From Symbiodinium natans (Eukaryota; Sar; Dinophyceae; Suessiales; Symbiodiniaceae), in NCBI GenBank assembly GCA_905221605.1, contig CAJNDS010002392.1, positions 181,001 to 245,000 on the forward strand: a stretch of 64,000 nucleotides of DNA, read 5' to 3'. Below are positions 13,601-24,250 of this stretch, one piece after another. Position 1 is the first letter of the stretch. Each line of letters opens with the position of its first letter. A program made the translations under genes and the position numbers. The notes under the pieces were generated by a model. It saw nothing but the letters and a program-made list of their open reading frames with translations, was not told the origin of the DNA and ran no database searches.

Positions 13601-16600
13601 TTAGGGCTGAGGGTTCAGGATTCTACCTTACGTGGAGGATCGGGGGACTTAGTAGGTACAAAACCCTGCAAGCCTAAAACCGGCACTGAGCCCCAAAACC
13701 CTAAACCCCAAACCCTAAACCCCAGACCCTAAACCCCAAACCCTAAACCCTAAACCCCAAACCCCAAACCCTAAACCCTATACCCTAAACCCCAAACCCT
13801 AAACCCTAAACCCTAGACCCCAAACCCTAAACCCTAAACCCTAAACCCTAAACCCTAAACCCTACACGCAGGACAAGATGTCCACGGCCGACGCCGACCA
13901 GCTCAAGTCCCTAGTTGGCGAGCTGAGGCCGTCGGGTTTAGGGTTTAGGGTTCAGGGTGAGGCCGTCGGGGAACGCCTTGGGCTTTTTGGCGTTTCGGGT
14001 TGGGGGTTTAAGGGTTTGGGGGTTGGGGGTTTAGGGTTTAGGGTGTTGGGGTTTAGGGTTTACGTAGGGTTTTGGGGTTTGGAGTTTGGGGGTTTGGGGT
14101 TTAGAGTTTAGGGTTGGGGGATTGGGGGCTCGGGTTTAAGAGATCGGGGTTCAGGCTTGCAGGGTGAGGGGTAAAGGCTTAAGATTCGGGGGTTTGGGCG
14201 TTTTGTTTGGGGATTAGGTTTGGGGTTCAGGGGGTTTTGGGAGCTAGGGTTAAAGGCTGCTAAGCGGGCGATAGCTACCCAAAAACCCTAAACCCTGCAT
14301 TTGTTGATTCTTCGGGGGCTTCAAGAGCTTCAAACATGTGGGGTCTTACCAGGGGCCTTTGAGGGCTTTGTTTGGGTTTTGGGCTTCTGCGGTCCTTAGG
14401 GTTCAGGACTTCGGGTTTAGGTTTCTACAGGGTTTAGGGTGCAGGGTTTAAAACTCAGACGGCTGGGATTCTACTGAGGACCTCTTCGCTTCCCCAGGCC
14501 ACCTTCAGGGTTTCGACGGTTCTCGTCTGATTCTGATAGGGTCCCAATGTGAAATCCGAGGGCGGCTTGTGAGGGGCTAAGGGACCAGGATACTGATTCC
14601 CTTTGTTTTACGGTTTAGGTTCGCTTCTAAGCCCCTTCAGACCAAAAAGAGCCAAACAGGGCCCTAAACCCTAAACCCTAAACCCTAAACCCTAAACCCT
14701 AAACCCTAAACCCTAAACCCTAAACCCTAAACCCTAAACCCTAAACCCTAAATCCTAACCCTAAACCCTAAACCCTAAACCCTAAACCCTAAACCCTAAA
14801 CCCTAAACCCTAAACCCTAAACCCTAAACCCTAAACCCTAAACCCTAAACCCTAAACCCTAAACGGTCATCCTTGGGATGAGGGTTTTCGGTAGGCTCCC
14901 CAAAGCCCGGAGCAGTCTTTAGGGGCCTGGGGTTCCTATATCCCCCTTGGGAGTTTTTTATTTTTTATTTTTAATTTTTGTTTATGTAAAACCCAAGAGG
15001 AGATTAACAATATGATTTTTATTAAGGTTCTAAAGTTAGTATAGGTTCAGGCTTAAGGGGCTAGGGTCTAGGGCCTAAAACTCTCAAAATCCCAGATCCT
15101 CCAAATTTCCTAAAGCCCTGAACCTCTAGCCAGTTTGGGCACCCCCCCCCCCCCCCCCCACCCACCCACCCGCCCCTAAGCCCTAAACCCTAAGCCCTGA
15201 GCCCTGAGCCCTAAACCCTAAACCCTAAACCCTAATCCCTACTTCAACCCACCTGCTTGATGCAGGACAGCCCTGGCTGAAGAGAACGCAGACTTGGATG
15301 CCATCAAGCGGCTCGGGCTCTTGTTGCCTTTGTTTAAACGGGCTTAGGGGTTCTGAAAGCTTGTCCCGGTTTAGGGTTCAGGGTTTAGGGTTTAGGGTTT
15401 AGGGTTTAGGGTTTAGGGTGACAGGACAGATGTCGTTGAATGTTCCCATAACCAACGAACGTCGAACAAGCAATTAAATTGACATCAAGTGTTAAGACCT
15501 GAAAATGTCGAAAGGCTGGGAATCCCGGGGCGGGCAATCAAATAGAAGCCCAAATAAATTAAACAAACAGCAAATGAACATCGGGAAAAGAAAAGTGGTC
15601 TGGAATCCGGGTTGGGGGAAAAACATAACGCCCCAGAATGCCCAACAAGGCCACGACACCATGCAGAAATGCCCGCGGGCCCAGAAAGCAAGAAAAAGGG
15701 AAATAACAATGAGAATGCATCTAAGTGATAAACTATTGCCGAATACATAACATTCTGAGAAAACGATACAATATGCAATAAGAAACAACCAACTACATAA
15801 TGTAGACCATCATGAATATTCAGACAAGGCTGGACTTCCGGGAGGCACGCGCCCCCCCGCCCCCCCCCCCCCCCCCCCCCAGGAGTTCCGCCCCAACTTT
15901 TTGTTGTGTTTTCTCCGCACCCTCGGGAACCCGAAACCCGAAACCCGAAACCCTAAACCCTAAACCCTAAACCCTGAACCCTAAACCCTAAACCCTAAAC
16001 CTGCAACCCTAAACCCTCAACCCTAAACCCTAAAACGTAAGCCCGCCTCGGCCAAGGGACAAGACCAAGGCCCTGCAGGAGAAGTCCTGGCAGGCCGCTC
16101 GCTTTTGGGTGGGGCTGGGTGGGTGGGTGTTAGGGTTAGGGTTTAGGGTCTAGGGTTTAGGGTTTAGGGTTCAGGGTGCAGGATTTACGGTCTAGGGTTT
16201 AGGTTTTAGGGTTTAGGGTGCTAGGGTTTAGGGTTCAAGGCTTGCACACCACCTAACATCCAGTTATCTGGCGACATAAGGATTTAGGGTTTAGGGCTTA
16301 GGGTTTAGGGTTTAGGGATATGCAGTAAATGAAGCGAACAAAGCATTGGACAAATTCGCGTTTTGCTCTTCCCTCGACTTTGTGTTACTTGAAGGTTCCT
16401 GGGTAGCTCGAAGTAGGGGCGCAGGTGCCGTGATTGGTGTTGCATACGATTCCATGGGAGTATCGAGGTGCTAAACCCTAGACCCTAGACCCTAAACCCT
16501 AAACCCTAAACCCTAAACCCTACGCAACTTTAGGGCTGCAGGGTCTAGGGCTTGTTGTTTAGGATGTTGAGCTTAGAGGTTTTGTCTCAGACTTGGCAGG

Positions 16601-17866
16601 GGGCAGGGGCTCAAGGTTCACAGGGTTCAGAGGTTCAGAGCTAGGCTTTTGGGTTTGGGGTTTAGGGTTTAGGGTTTAGGGTTAGGATCTAGGGTCTAAG
16701 GGTCTAGGGTCTAGGGTCTAGCTGGTTTCAGAGAGGCCTTGCTTCAGAGATGCAATTTCTGCACATCTCACATCAACCCTAAACCCTAAACCCTAAACCC
16801 TAAGCCCTAAACCTTAAACCCTAAACCCTAAACCCTAAACCCTAAACCCTAAACCCTAACCTGTCAGGTGACGCAGCAGGCGTACCAGCAGGGGGCATCC
16901 TCCGAGTCCAGCCCGGCCCTCAGAGCGTCGGCGGCGCCCTCGCTAGGGTTTAGGGTTTAGGGTTTGGGGTTTGGGGTTTAGGGTTTAGGGTTTAGGGTTT
17001 AGGGTTTGGGGTTTGGGGTTTGGGGTTTGGGGTTTAGGGTTTGGGGTTTGGGGTTTTGGGGTTTGGGGTTTAGCCTGACAGTCCAACCGTTATATGAGTA
17101 GTTCTCTAAATTAGAGTCCCCTTTTTGGACCCCTTTTTCAAGGGTGCCGCCTTATAATGGGTACACAAAAGGGGCCCTAATTTAGGCAGCTACCCATATG
17201 TAGGTTTGCAAGCACCTTAATGAAGATGGTCTAGGATTTAGGGCTATTTCGAGGAAGTAGGCCCTTGTTCCCTTTTTTAGGGTTGAGGCCCCCTATATGG
17301 CCATTTCACCCAAGCAGGGCACCCTTTTTGGGTCTAGTAGTAGTCAGCGTCTAAGCTTTAACAGGGAGTTTGAGGTTAAGGTTTTGGGTTTGGGGACTTG
17401 GGGTGTAAAGGCGCTTTTAAGGGTCACCGGCCGCGCTTGTACGTGCGATCATTCTTTGCGGTGCATCCGACTGTGCGTGCCTCTGTGTGTTTGCGTGAAT
17501 TGTGGTTTTGGGACACGGCCCAATACCTGAACCCTAAATTAAAAACCCTAAACATCCCGAACCCCTAAACATCCCTAAGCCCTACACATCCCTACCTGAA
17601 CCAGCTGTACAGCGTGTAGAGGCCAATTTGAATCACAGGGGCTTAGGAGGGTGGCCCCTTCACACAGAAGGGGGCATAGCGTTCATGTCAAACCCTCGTG
17701 TACGTTTGAGGTTTTGGAGCTTAGGGTTTGGGGCGTTTGGGTTAGCGATTCAAACCCTTAAACCCCAAGCCTCGAGGAGTTTGCAAAACGGCCAGGCGGC
17801 GATCAGCAGCAGGAGCAAAAGACGGAGGGCGGCGAGGAAAAGAAAGAAGAGAAGGAGAAGAAGTGA
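1572..17866 (+). CDS. Mitochondrial-type HSP70 (DnaK family), C-terminal 288 residues in 19 exons
   Basis: ATP-dependent chaperone of the mitochondrial matrix (HSPA9/SSC1 class), which drives protein import and folding. Exons: 1572-1634, 2516-2569, 2965-3019, 3739-3794, 4515-4547, 5156-5197, 6219-6252, 7256-7286, 7417-7484, 7761-7790, 8226-8269, 9237-9272, 10442-10486, 11049-11075, 13872-13927, 15266-15307, 16057-16093, 16868-16910, 17796-17866. Spliced, they give 867 nt with no stop before the terminal TGA. Seen motifs in order: [93 protein letters not shown], then the helical lid and a Lys/Glu-rich tail. The LGGVFTRLI and VFSTAADNQ wording favours the mitochondrial/bacterial DnaK branch over cytosolic HSP70. 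Donors are 11 GC, 4 GA and 3 GT; every internal exon begins with G after AG. The ATPase-domain exons (about the first 330 residues of the family) are not in the window. A truncated locus cannot be excluded. Confidence 0.93.
2280..2500 (+). repeat. C-strand telomere-like array upstream of HSP70 exon 2
   Basis: (CCCTAAA)n with CCCTGAA and CCCTTAA variants fills the 3' end of the first complete intron. It ends about 15 nt before the acceptor CAGAG at 2511-2515. Confidence 0.95.
5246..5362 (+). repeat. G-strand telomere-like array downstream of HSP70 exon 6
   Basis: (TTTAGGG)n begins about 50 nt after the GA donor at 5198 and runs into a MITE-like inverted repeat at 5364. Confidence 0.95.
5364..5465. 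mobile_element. MITE-like family A, copy 1
   Basis: A roughly 100-bp inverted repeat. The left end reads GGATGTTCCCCCTTATACTA and the right end is its near reverse complement (TAGTATAAGGGGAAACATCC). Related copies lie at 19415-19492 and 33706-33805. There is no coding capacity. It resembles a non-autonomous foldback element sitting in an HSP70 intron. Confidence 0.75.
6285..6432. mobile_element. MITE-like inverted repeat, family G
   Basis: It has imperfect inverted ends (GGCTTACTTGGGGTACTTATA on the left, TAAGTACCCTGAACCTCCAAG on the right) and internal repeats of TTATAAGTACAGCTATAA type. Similar wording (CCCCAAGTAGGTATATAAC) recurs near 30140-30200, with weaker echoes near 33245-33320. Confidence 0.55.
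6676..6785. mobile_element. MITE-like inverted repeat, family H
   Basis: Begins ATTGCTTAAGAGCCCCCAAAA and ends with the near complement TTTTGGGGGTTCTTAAGCAAA, with about 70 nt between. Only one copy was seen in this window. Confidence 0.65.
6867..7004 (+). other. Unassigned exon-like open frame inside an HSP70 intron
   Basis: After a poly-C run (6839-6854) and an acceptor-like CAAACAG, a 45-codon frame runs to a TGA at 7002-7004 with mixed, non-repetitive composition (it includes [19 protein letters not shown]). It is not part of HSP70, whose flanking exons (6219-6252 and 7256-7286) join perfectly without it. It could be a captured fragment, a cassette exon or chance. I recognise no family. 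Confidence 0.2.
7035..7240 (+). repeat. C-strand telomere-like array upstream of HSP70 exon 8
   Basis: Degenerate CCCAAAC/CCCTGAAC units pass into perfect (CCCTAAA)n and end about 15 nt before the acceptor at 7254-7255. Confidence 0.95.
8288..8385. mobile_element. MITE-like family B, copy 1
   Basis: Starts with GACCCAGAGTAGGC-type sequence and contains an AAAAAGGGGCACCCTG core. Related copies are at 28087-28200, 32127-32232 and 35651-35873. The other copies end with the near complement GGCTACTCTTGGGTC; the right end of this copy is degenerate. Confidence 0.45.
8846..9022. mobile_element. MITE-like family C, copy 1, split by telomere-like repeats
   Basis: Left end CGGTAGCCCAGTGGTA, right end TAGGCTACCAAG. 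The body contains the ACCAACCCAAAAAAGGGT motif shared with 33558-33673, 59635-59745 and 60038-60200. TTTAGGG units have expanded inside the element. Confidence 0.55.
9552..9745 (+). repeat. G-strand telomere-like array in the HSP70 intron at 9273-10441
   Basis: About 24 (TTTAGGG) units, few of them imperfect. The opposing C-strand array at 10013-10145 lies in the same intron, so the two can form an extended RNA duplex. Confidence 0.95.
10013..10145 (+). repeat. C-strand telomere-like array in the HSP70 intron at 9273-10441
   Basis: About 19 near-perfect (CCCTAAA) units, complementary to the array at 9552-9745. They lie about 300 nt before the acceptor at 10440-10441. Confidence 0.95.
11517..12845. 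repeat. Large inverted minisatellite in the 2.8-kb HSP70 intron
   Basis: The left half (11680-12300) repeats AACCAGGTTTCCG-type units and the right half (12500-12845) repeats the complement CGGAAACCTGGTTGATTTT. The flanking text is also mirrored: GAGCCCGCCCTCCAC near 11790 against GTGGAGGGCGGGCTC at 12486-12500, and AATCAGCAGCG against CGCTGCTGAG. Poly-C runs near 12080 and 12425 interrupt it. The whole could fold into a hairpin of more than 1 kb. Open frames crossing it are repeat artefacts. Confidence 0.85.
13690..13866 (+). repeat. C-strand telomere-like array upstream of HSP70 exon 15
   Basis: Mixed CCCTAAA and CCCCAAA units end a few nt before the acceptor ACGCAG at 13866-13871. This is among the closest array-to-acceptor spacings in the window. 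Confidence 0.95.
14662..14864 (+). repeat. Long C-strand telomere-like array
   Basis: About 29 nearly perfect (CCCTAAA) units in the intron 13928-15265, whose 5' part is G-strand TTTAGGG-like sequence from 13935 on. Confidence 0.95.
17084..17212. mobile_element. MITE-like family F, copy 1
   Basis: Inverted ends (ATATGAGTAGTTCTCTAAATTAG on the left, CTAATTTAGGCAGCTACCCATAT on the right) surround GTCCCCTTTTTGGACCCC and GGGTACACAAAAGGGGCCC. A related copy is at 56930-57035. Confidence 0.6.
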
Positions 17867-18369
17867 ATTGGCTTCTCCGATCTAGGGGTTTAGGGTTTAC
17901 TGTAAGGTTTTAGGGGTTTTGGAGTTAGGGTGGGACGCGTGTACAGGCCATGTGACATGGCAGTTCATGTCTCGAGCAGCCTCTTTTTTTTCGCGCGCCG
18001 GAAGCGGCGTGCCCACGAAGCAGACCCGAAGCAGATCTGATCTCCAGGTATGCACAGGACCTTTCGTAGCCAACCGCATCTGCACAAACCCCTACTTTTT
18101 GCTGCTGTAACCAGGTTTCAGCCCCCCAAGCCCCTTCAAGCCCCTAAACCCCAAACCCTAAGCTCTAAGCCCCTCAGCCCCTAAGCCCCTAAATTCTAAA
18201 CCCCAAGCCCCTAAGCCCTAAACCCTAAAACCGGAAAGGGCCCTAAAGCCAGGGCCCTGGCAAGCCACGGCTTCCATTCGTAAGATGCCCAAGGGTTTAG
18301 GGTTTAGTTAGGGTTTAGGGTTTAGGGTTTAGGGTTCGGGGTTTAGGGCTTAGGGAATGCTAAGCCCGA

Positions 18370-18500
18370 ACGGGTTTCAGGTTTAGGGGTTTAGGGGTTT
18401 AGGGGTTTAGGGGTTTAGGGGTTTAGGGGCTTAGGGGTTTACGGGTTTACGGGTTTACGGGTTTACGGGTTTACGGGTTTACGGTTTTACGGGTTTACGG
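18370..18500 (+). repeat. Variant telomere-like octamer array
   Basis: Units of GGGGTTTA (8 nt) followed by GGGTTTAC units, a local drift from the heptamer. It lies in the spacer after the HSP70 stop. Confidence 0.85.
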
Positions 18501-18780
18501 GTTGGGTTTAGGGGTGTGGGGGTGCAGGGCTTTAGGGGTTTAGGGGTGTGGGGGGTTTAGGGTTTAGGGTTTTTTGGGTTTAGGCTTAGGGATTGTACAG
18601 GGTTTAGGCTTAGGGCTTAGGGAAACTACCAAGGAGTTTTCTTAATTCTTCACTGGGCCATCTGTCCCAGTGACTAGGTTCTTGATGGTGATGAACGCCT
18701 GCCCAGAACCCTCAACATAAACCGCAAAACGGGCACCCAACACTCTTGCCCTGAACCCTAAGCCCCAAGCCTTCTTGAGA

Positions 18781-18825
<45 letters not shown>

Positions 18826-18881
18826 ACCCTAAACCCTAAACCCTAAACCCCAACTACACCAACTCCTTGGGAAGATGCAGC

Positions 18882-20013
18882 ATGGGAGATCGGGCGTGGC
18901 AGCGCTCGCGCCATCCGAAGGAACTCTCCGAGAGGGGACTCCGCCACGAGGCGGTGTCCCCTAATTTTGCGGTTCACCCGGGATTGGTCCGTTCACTGCC
19001 CTAAACCCTAAACCCTAAACCCCAAACCCCAAACCCCAAGCCCTAAACCCTAAACCCCAAACCCTAAACCCTAAACCCTAAACCCTAAACCCTAAACCCC
19101 AAAACCCCTAAACCCTAAACGCAAGTCTAGGGCTAAGGGCTTTTGGGCTCTCAACAGTTCAGGGTTGCAGCTCTTTAGAGGGACGTTTAGGACATCTAAG
19201 TGGGCACTTGCTGGGTCGAAGCCCCGAACCTGTTGAGGGTTTGGGGTTTAGGGTTTAGGGTTTAGGGTGGAGGGTTTAGAGTTTAGGGTTTAGAGTTTAG
19301 GGTTTGGGGCTTAGGGTTTAGGGTTTAGGGTTTGTGGTGTACCGTCTAAGTTTTATCTGCCTGTGCAGGCTCTGCTGACACCCCTGAGGGTTGTTTTTTT
19401 TTATGGCTTAGGGCTTAAGTCCTTAATGGCGATTGTAGTACCCCTAGTAGAATCCCTATTAAGGACTGTTAGTATAACGGAGAACATCCCAACTAAATCC
19501 TAAGTCCTAGACCCTGAACCCTGAACCCCTAAAACCCCCAACCCGAAAATGGGAAACCTTCACTTTAGAGTTGGCCTAGAAGCCAGCAGTCCCCCCCTGT
19601 CCAGTCCTCATCCAGTGGCGTGGAGCGACGCGATTGTGGTAGCAATCAGGGTTGAGGGTCGTGCAAGCCCTGAAAACCCCAACGATTTCAAGCACTCAGC
19701 GCCCTAAACATCCCCAACAACCACAACAAAAGCCCGGCATTTCATGCTTTTGGCTTCTGTCGCTCCAGGCTCTGTAGGCTTGCGCAAAGCATCCTTATGG
19801 CAGTTCGTTTTCACACACAGGTGCCACTTCGCCGACAACCTAGTTTAGGGTTTATAGGGTTTCAGGGTTTATTGTTTACGGTTTAGATTGGAGGGCACGC
19901 GGAGATGTGGCCCTGTATCTTCAACCCGTCCTCGGGAAAGACGCGTTTCAGACTTGTGCCCGCGCCAGCAAGAAGTCCGCTGGCTTGCAGAGAGCGGGGG
20001 TGAGAGGGGGGTG

Positions 20014-20050
<37 letters not shown>

Positions 20051-21646
20051 AGGGTGGAAGGGTGGAAGGGGCGGGGGACTTAGTAAACCCGTGCTTTAAT
20101 TTCAGCAACTGGTCAATGTTAACCCACAAATCTTAAAACCCCCCTAGACCCTAAAGCTTGTCAGGTCTCAACACCCTGCACACCCCCAAGCCCTTAGATG
20201 CCTTAAAACTTCAGACAAGAACCTAGAGGCCTTAACGTCTAGAAGACTCTAAAACCCTTCACGCCCTTAAGCCCTAAAGCCGTTAAAACCTTGAAAGCCC
20301 CGTCGTCATGTTCATCTTAGTTCAAAATTTCTTGTTCCCCTCCGGAATCAAGGATATGGAAACTCGCCACTGGTCCTTCTGAAGGGTCTCGGAGACTTTT
20401 TTCAAGCCCACCGAGATCTCTGTGCCTCTTGAGATTTCCACACTGTTTCTGTATTGTTTGTTTCCCACACCGGACCCGGAGGAAACAACACAGAATCAAC
20501 ATATCTATATCTGTATGTATATATAACATATATCCAGTATATATTGTTTGTTCCCTGCTGCACAACAGGCTGCAAGTGGGGGAGGGGGGGCAGGGGGGAG
20601 GGGGAGGGGCGGGGGGCCAGGAAGCTTCGTGCTGCTTGGGTCTCTGCCCTCAACATCTTTTCGCATTTCTCGAGTGCGATTGGTTAGCATGTCGGATATG
20701 TCGACAATTGTGGAGCCCTCTTCTGAAAGCACTGTTATGCTCATGAACGAAATGTTGTTTCATCAGTTCGTGTGAGACATTTGTTCTTTCCGTAAGCTTC
20801 GGCGGCTTCTCACACGGAACTGTAAGCACCCTAAACCCTAAACCCGAAACCCTAAGGTCATGAAGAGCGAGGTCTCATTACGGTCACACGCTTCCTAGCT
20901 TCACCTTCCCGAGGGCTCCCCCCCCGCCTGATTGCTTGGCTGCCCGAAATGGGGGGGTTTCCCAAAATAAGGGTCACCCTAATCTACCCCCAAATACTAG
21001 AATCCATATTGTAGGAACTGCCAAGAAGGGTACCCCTATTTTCGGAAACCCGGGCTTTTTAACCCTACACGATTCTCAGCCTCGAATGGACCCTTTAAAT
21101 CTTCAAATGGCCTTCACGGTCTCAACACACCAAACCTACATGTCCGTGAACCCCACAGCGAAATATCCCTAAAATCCAAACCCTAGACCTTTTTCCGCTC
21201 TAAACAGCCCGCCCTTCGTGACCCTGAGCGACTAAAAGCCCTATGCCCTAAAAGCCCTAAAATATTAAAAGCCTAAAAAGCCTAACGCCCCAAAACCCTG
21301 ACACCCTAAAACCCTAAGAACTCTAAAACCCTCAAACCCTCAAAACCCTACAAACCCGAAACCCTATAAAACCCTTAAAACCCTAAAACCCTTAAAACCC
21401 TAAAAGCCTAAAAGCCTAAATCCCTACATCCTAAAACCCTAAAACCCTAAAACCCTAAATCCTAAACCCTAAACCCTAAACCCTAAACCCTAAACCCTAA
21501 ACCCTAAACCCTAAACCCCAAACCCCAAACCCCAAACCCCAAACCCTATCCCTAAACCCTAAACCCTAAATGCCGCAAGGAGCCTCCAAGCGCGACCCGC
21601 GTCCCTGGACAGAGCCGCCTACGGCGCTGCGGAGAAGGAGCCTTAA
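18882..21646 (+). CDS. Unknown gene, two weakly supported exons
   Basis: A start-like exon at 18882-18953 follows GATGCAG|C directly. This would suit a spliced-leader acceptor with almost no 5' UTR. It encodes 24 residues beginning MGDRAWQRSRHPKELSE and ends at GTGTCC (GT donor). A terminal-exon candidate at 21580-21646 follows CCGCAAG|G, reads SLQARPASLDRAAYGAAEKE and stops at TAA. Both sit after CCCTAAA arrays, and the second is followed by TTTAGGG. A short piece at 20861-20875 (VMKSE) may be an intervening exon. I cannot connect them with confidence and recognise no family; they may belong to different genes. Confidence 0.3.
19415..19492. mobile_element. MITE-like family A, copy 2 (left end degraded)
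   Basis: The right half matches copy 1 (ATCCCTATTAAGGACTGTTAGTATAA, then GAACATCCC); the left inverted end is only partly preserved. Seen as a separate repeat of the 5364 and 33706 elements. Confidence 0.6.
20019..20050 (+). repeat. Poly-G run of about 31 nt
   Basis: The longest G homopolymer in the window, in non-coding sequence. The length may be unreliable if the assembly derives from error-prone reads. Confidence 0.85.
20951..21057. mobile_element. MITE-like family D, copy 1
   Basis: Left end GGGGGGGTTTCCCAAAATAAGGG, right end GGTACCCCTATTTTCGGAAACCC. Family members at 50958-51078 and 56299-56720 share the inverted end GGGTTTCCGAAATTAGGGGCACC. Partial copies lie near 3884-3928, 6112-6165 and 50327-50400. 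Confidence 0.65.
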
Positions 21647-21742
21647 CAGGGGCCTTTTCAACGTTTAGGGTTTAGGGTATAGGGCTTAGGGCTTAGGGTT
21701 TGGGGTTAAGGGTTAAGGGTTAAGGGCCAAGGCTTTAGGTTA

Positions 21743-21838
21743 AAGTTTACCCAAGGCTCCAATGTAGTACCTTTTTCGATAGTATATCTGAATTTGTTTA
21801 ACTAACCCAAAAAGGAACTACATTAGAGCCTTTAGGTA
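21743..21838. mobile_element. Short inverted-repeat element
   Basis: CCCAAGGCTCCAATGTAGTACC on the left mirrors GGAACTACATTAGAGCCTTTAGG on the right, with about 45 nt between. Probably another MITE-like family; single copy here. Confidence 0.55.
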
Positions 21839-22269
21839 GGGTTTGGGGTTCAGGATCCGGTTTTTCGTTGTTCTCCTTAGTTTTTTTTAGGGCTTAAGCA
21901 AGCGCTTGCGCGACGTCTACACTTGCGTAGGGTTTACCCCACACCCTGAGCCCCAAACACGTGAAGCGCTTTGGAATACTGCATCCTAAACCCGCCAAGG
22001 CGTGGCTCTGGGTGTATATAGAGCTTAGGATTCCTGAGCCCTAAACCCGAAACCCGAAACCCTAAACCCTCAACCCTAAACCCTAAACCTAAACCCTAAA
22101 CCCTAAACCCTAAACCCTAAACCCTAAACCCTAAACCCTAAACCCTAAACCCTAAGCTTCCCGCCTTCTGGATGCTCCGTACCATTCTGCAACCGTATGT
22201 GCTCTTGTGGTTGACTTTGTTTTTTGTTCCAGCAGTATTCCATGTGTTTCGTGTTTGGCCGTTGCTGAG

Positions 22270-24250
22270 GTGGATCCCCGCGACCGCCACCTGTATAGCG
22301 TTCCTTGGTTTCGTGTCTCCTGTTCATGTTTTTTTTTTTGGTTTGTGACTATGCTGCAACAAAAAGGATGTGTCGGTGATTGACGAGACCCCGGACGTGC
22401 TTTGGATGAATTTCATTGCTCTTTCCGAGTCGCTTGCTGGTAGGCATGATAGGCTCGCTTTGTTCGATTGCACTTTCCTGTAAGGGCTCCAGCGGCGTGC
22501 AGGGCGTGCCATGGCTGGCAATCTTGCGTAAGCTTTGTTTTTTTCTCCCCTCGCAGTTGTCGTGTCACACTTTGGCGTGCTTGGTGCCCCGGCCTTTTGT
22601 TGTCGAAGGTGACGCCTACCTTCGTTTCCTCGTCTTCGAGCAGCACCAAGGCGGCGATGCCCTCACTTCGTTTGTTTGTATGTCTGTTTGTTTTTTTTGT
22701 TTGCCCGATGTCGAGGTTGGCAATCCTGGAACTCCCGCTGCTCAACTGCATTATTATGTAATGCTACTCTTTCTGGTAGTGTTGTTGCTCTGTTTTTCTT
22801 GTTCGTGTGCCACTCCTTCATCTCTCGTTCTGATCTCTCAGGCTTTCCCATTCCCCTCTTCGGAGGTGGTGGAAGAGGCAATTGCCCATTCTAATTTCGC
22901 CTCTTGGATGTGTTTGTGGTTGGGCTCTCGTCGCGGTTGCTTTAAACCTTCCTTCATCAGTTGGGCTCTCTTATCTTAGGCCGCCATGCTGCCACAAGTG
23001 TCTCGGCAGCAGTTATTGTCTTTCTGTTTTTCGTTGGCTGTTCTCGGTTCTTGTGGTTGTTGTGTGTTGTGGTGTTGTGTGCGTGCTTGGATTCGTTTGT
23101 CTGTCTCGTTAGGCCGACGGCGAAGGCTCTCCGACGAAGCGCGCGCGCCGGGTTTCTTGGCTTTTTATAATTGAGTGCAGGATTTGTGATTGGGTTCCAT
23201 GACTGTTGGAGTTCGGGGCTTTGACAAAAATGAAATAAGTTATTGAGTTCAGGAGCCGCAGATCGAGTGGGACGAGGTGTCTTGCCTGGATATTGGATAT
23301 TGTTTTTTCTTTCGAAGAAGAGCGGAGGGACTTTTTTTTTAGATGCTTGTTGTGGTACTGATTCTGCTTCTGAACGTCTTTGGAACTCAGGAGGTTACAC
23401 CGAGCGAAGTTCCTCGTCTGGCTTTTTTTTGGGGGGGAGGGGTCTTGTGGTGTTGCGACGGTCGCTGTTGTTCATGCCACCGTTTTTGGCTGTCTGTACT
23501 TCTAAGGACGTTGACGGCAACCCTCCCACCTGCATCCGCCCCTTGTTCACACCATCGAACACACCCTCCGTCCCCAGCTCCTCCCACTCTTCCACCGACG
23601 CGCCACCTCTTCCACCGGCAGCTTCGCCACCTTACGCGAGGTCCCCAATTTTCAGCCACACACCCACTCCCCCCAGCTCGCCTCACACACCCACTTCGCC
23701 AGCACCGTTCTCCCAGCCCCCAACGCCCGTCTCGCCACCACAATCCGCCCTCCAACTGCCACATGCCCCTCCCAATCATTTGCCCTTTTGAATGGCTACG
23801 GCCATGCCAAGCGCACCCTTGGAGCTCCGAAAGGGCTACTACCCAAGGTGCGACGACTTCCCCAGTCTCAACCTCCACCGCAACCACCTCCCCTCTCTCC
23901 CCCAACCACCCCTCGAGCCTCCCTACCACCTAATGCGGGAGCGCCGGCGCAACATCATTACCCACTACCCCTGCCACAACTGCAGAAGTTGCTGGTCGCG
24001 TCGTGCCTTGGATGCATTTGCTGTTGTTTGGCATGTTTGCTGCTACTAAGCATTATCCTTTTTGTGGTTGGCGATGACCTCAGGAAACCCACATCGTTCA
24101 TTGTGTCGCATGTTCGTGCTGCAAGTATGTGTTTCTTCGATGTTTGTTTCTTGCAAGGAGAAGGGCAAGGGCGAGGGCAAGGGCAAAGGCGACGGCAAGG
24201 GCGATGGCAAAAGTGACAAGGGCGGCCCAGGCAAGGGAAAGGGACAGTGA
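22270..24250 (+). CDS. Unknown gene block with T-rich putative introns and a Lys/Gly/Asp-rich C-terminus
   Basis: Exon-like blocks between T-rich gaps: 22270-22299 (VDPRDRHLYS), 22367-22439 (starting DVSVIDETPDVLWMNFIAL), 22485-22527, 23113-23151 (ADGEGSPTKRARR, NLS-like), 23253-23276 (EPQIEWDE), 23391-23420 (EVTPSEVPRL), 23507-23791 (Pro/Ser-rich, 94 codons to TGA), 24084-24125 (ETHIVHCVACSCCK) and 24158-24250 (30 codons of GKGEGKG type, then TGA). Most blocks start with G after AG. No telomere-like array lies between them, unlike every neighbour. Some implied introns (29 and 45 nt) are improbably short, so the chain is only a sketch. The Pro-rich frame stops at 23791, so the last two blocks may be another gene. 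No family recognised. Confidence 0.3.

Noticed and set aside
15485-15788. 97-98-codon minus-strand frames and an 81-codon plus-strand frame
   Set aside because: They overlap one another in an HSP70 intron, lack domains, and the flanking exons join without them.
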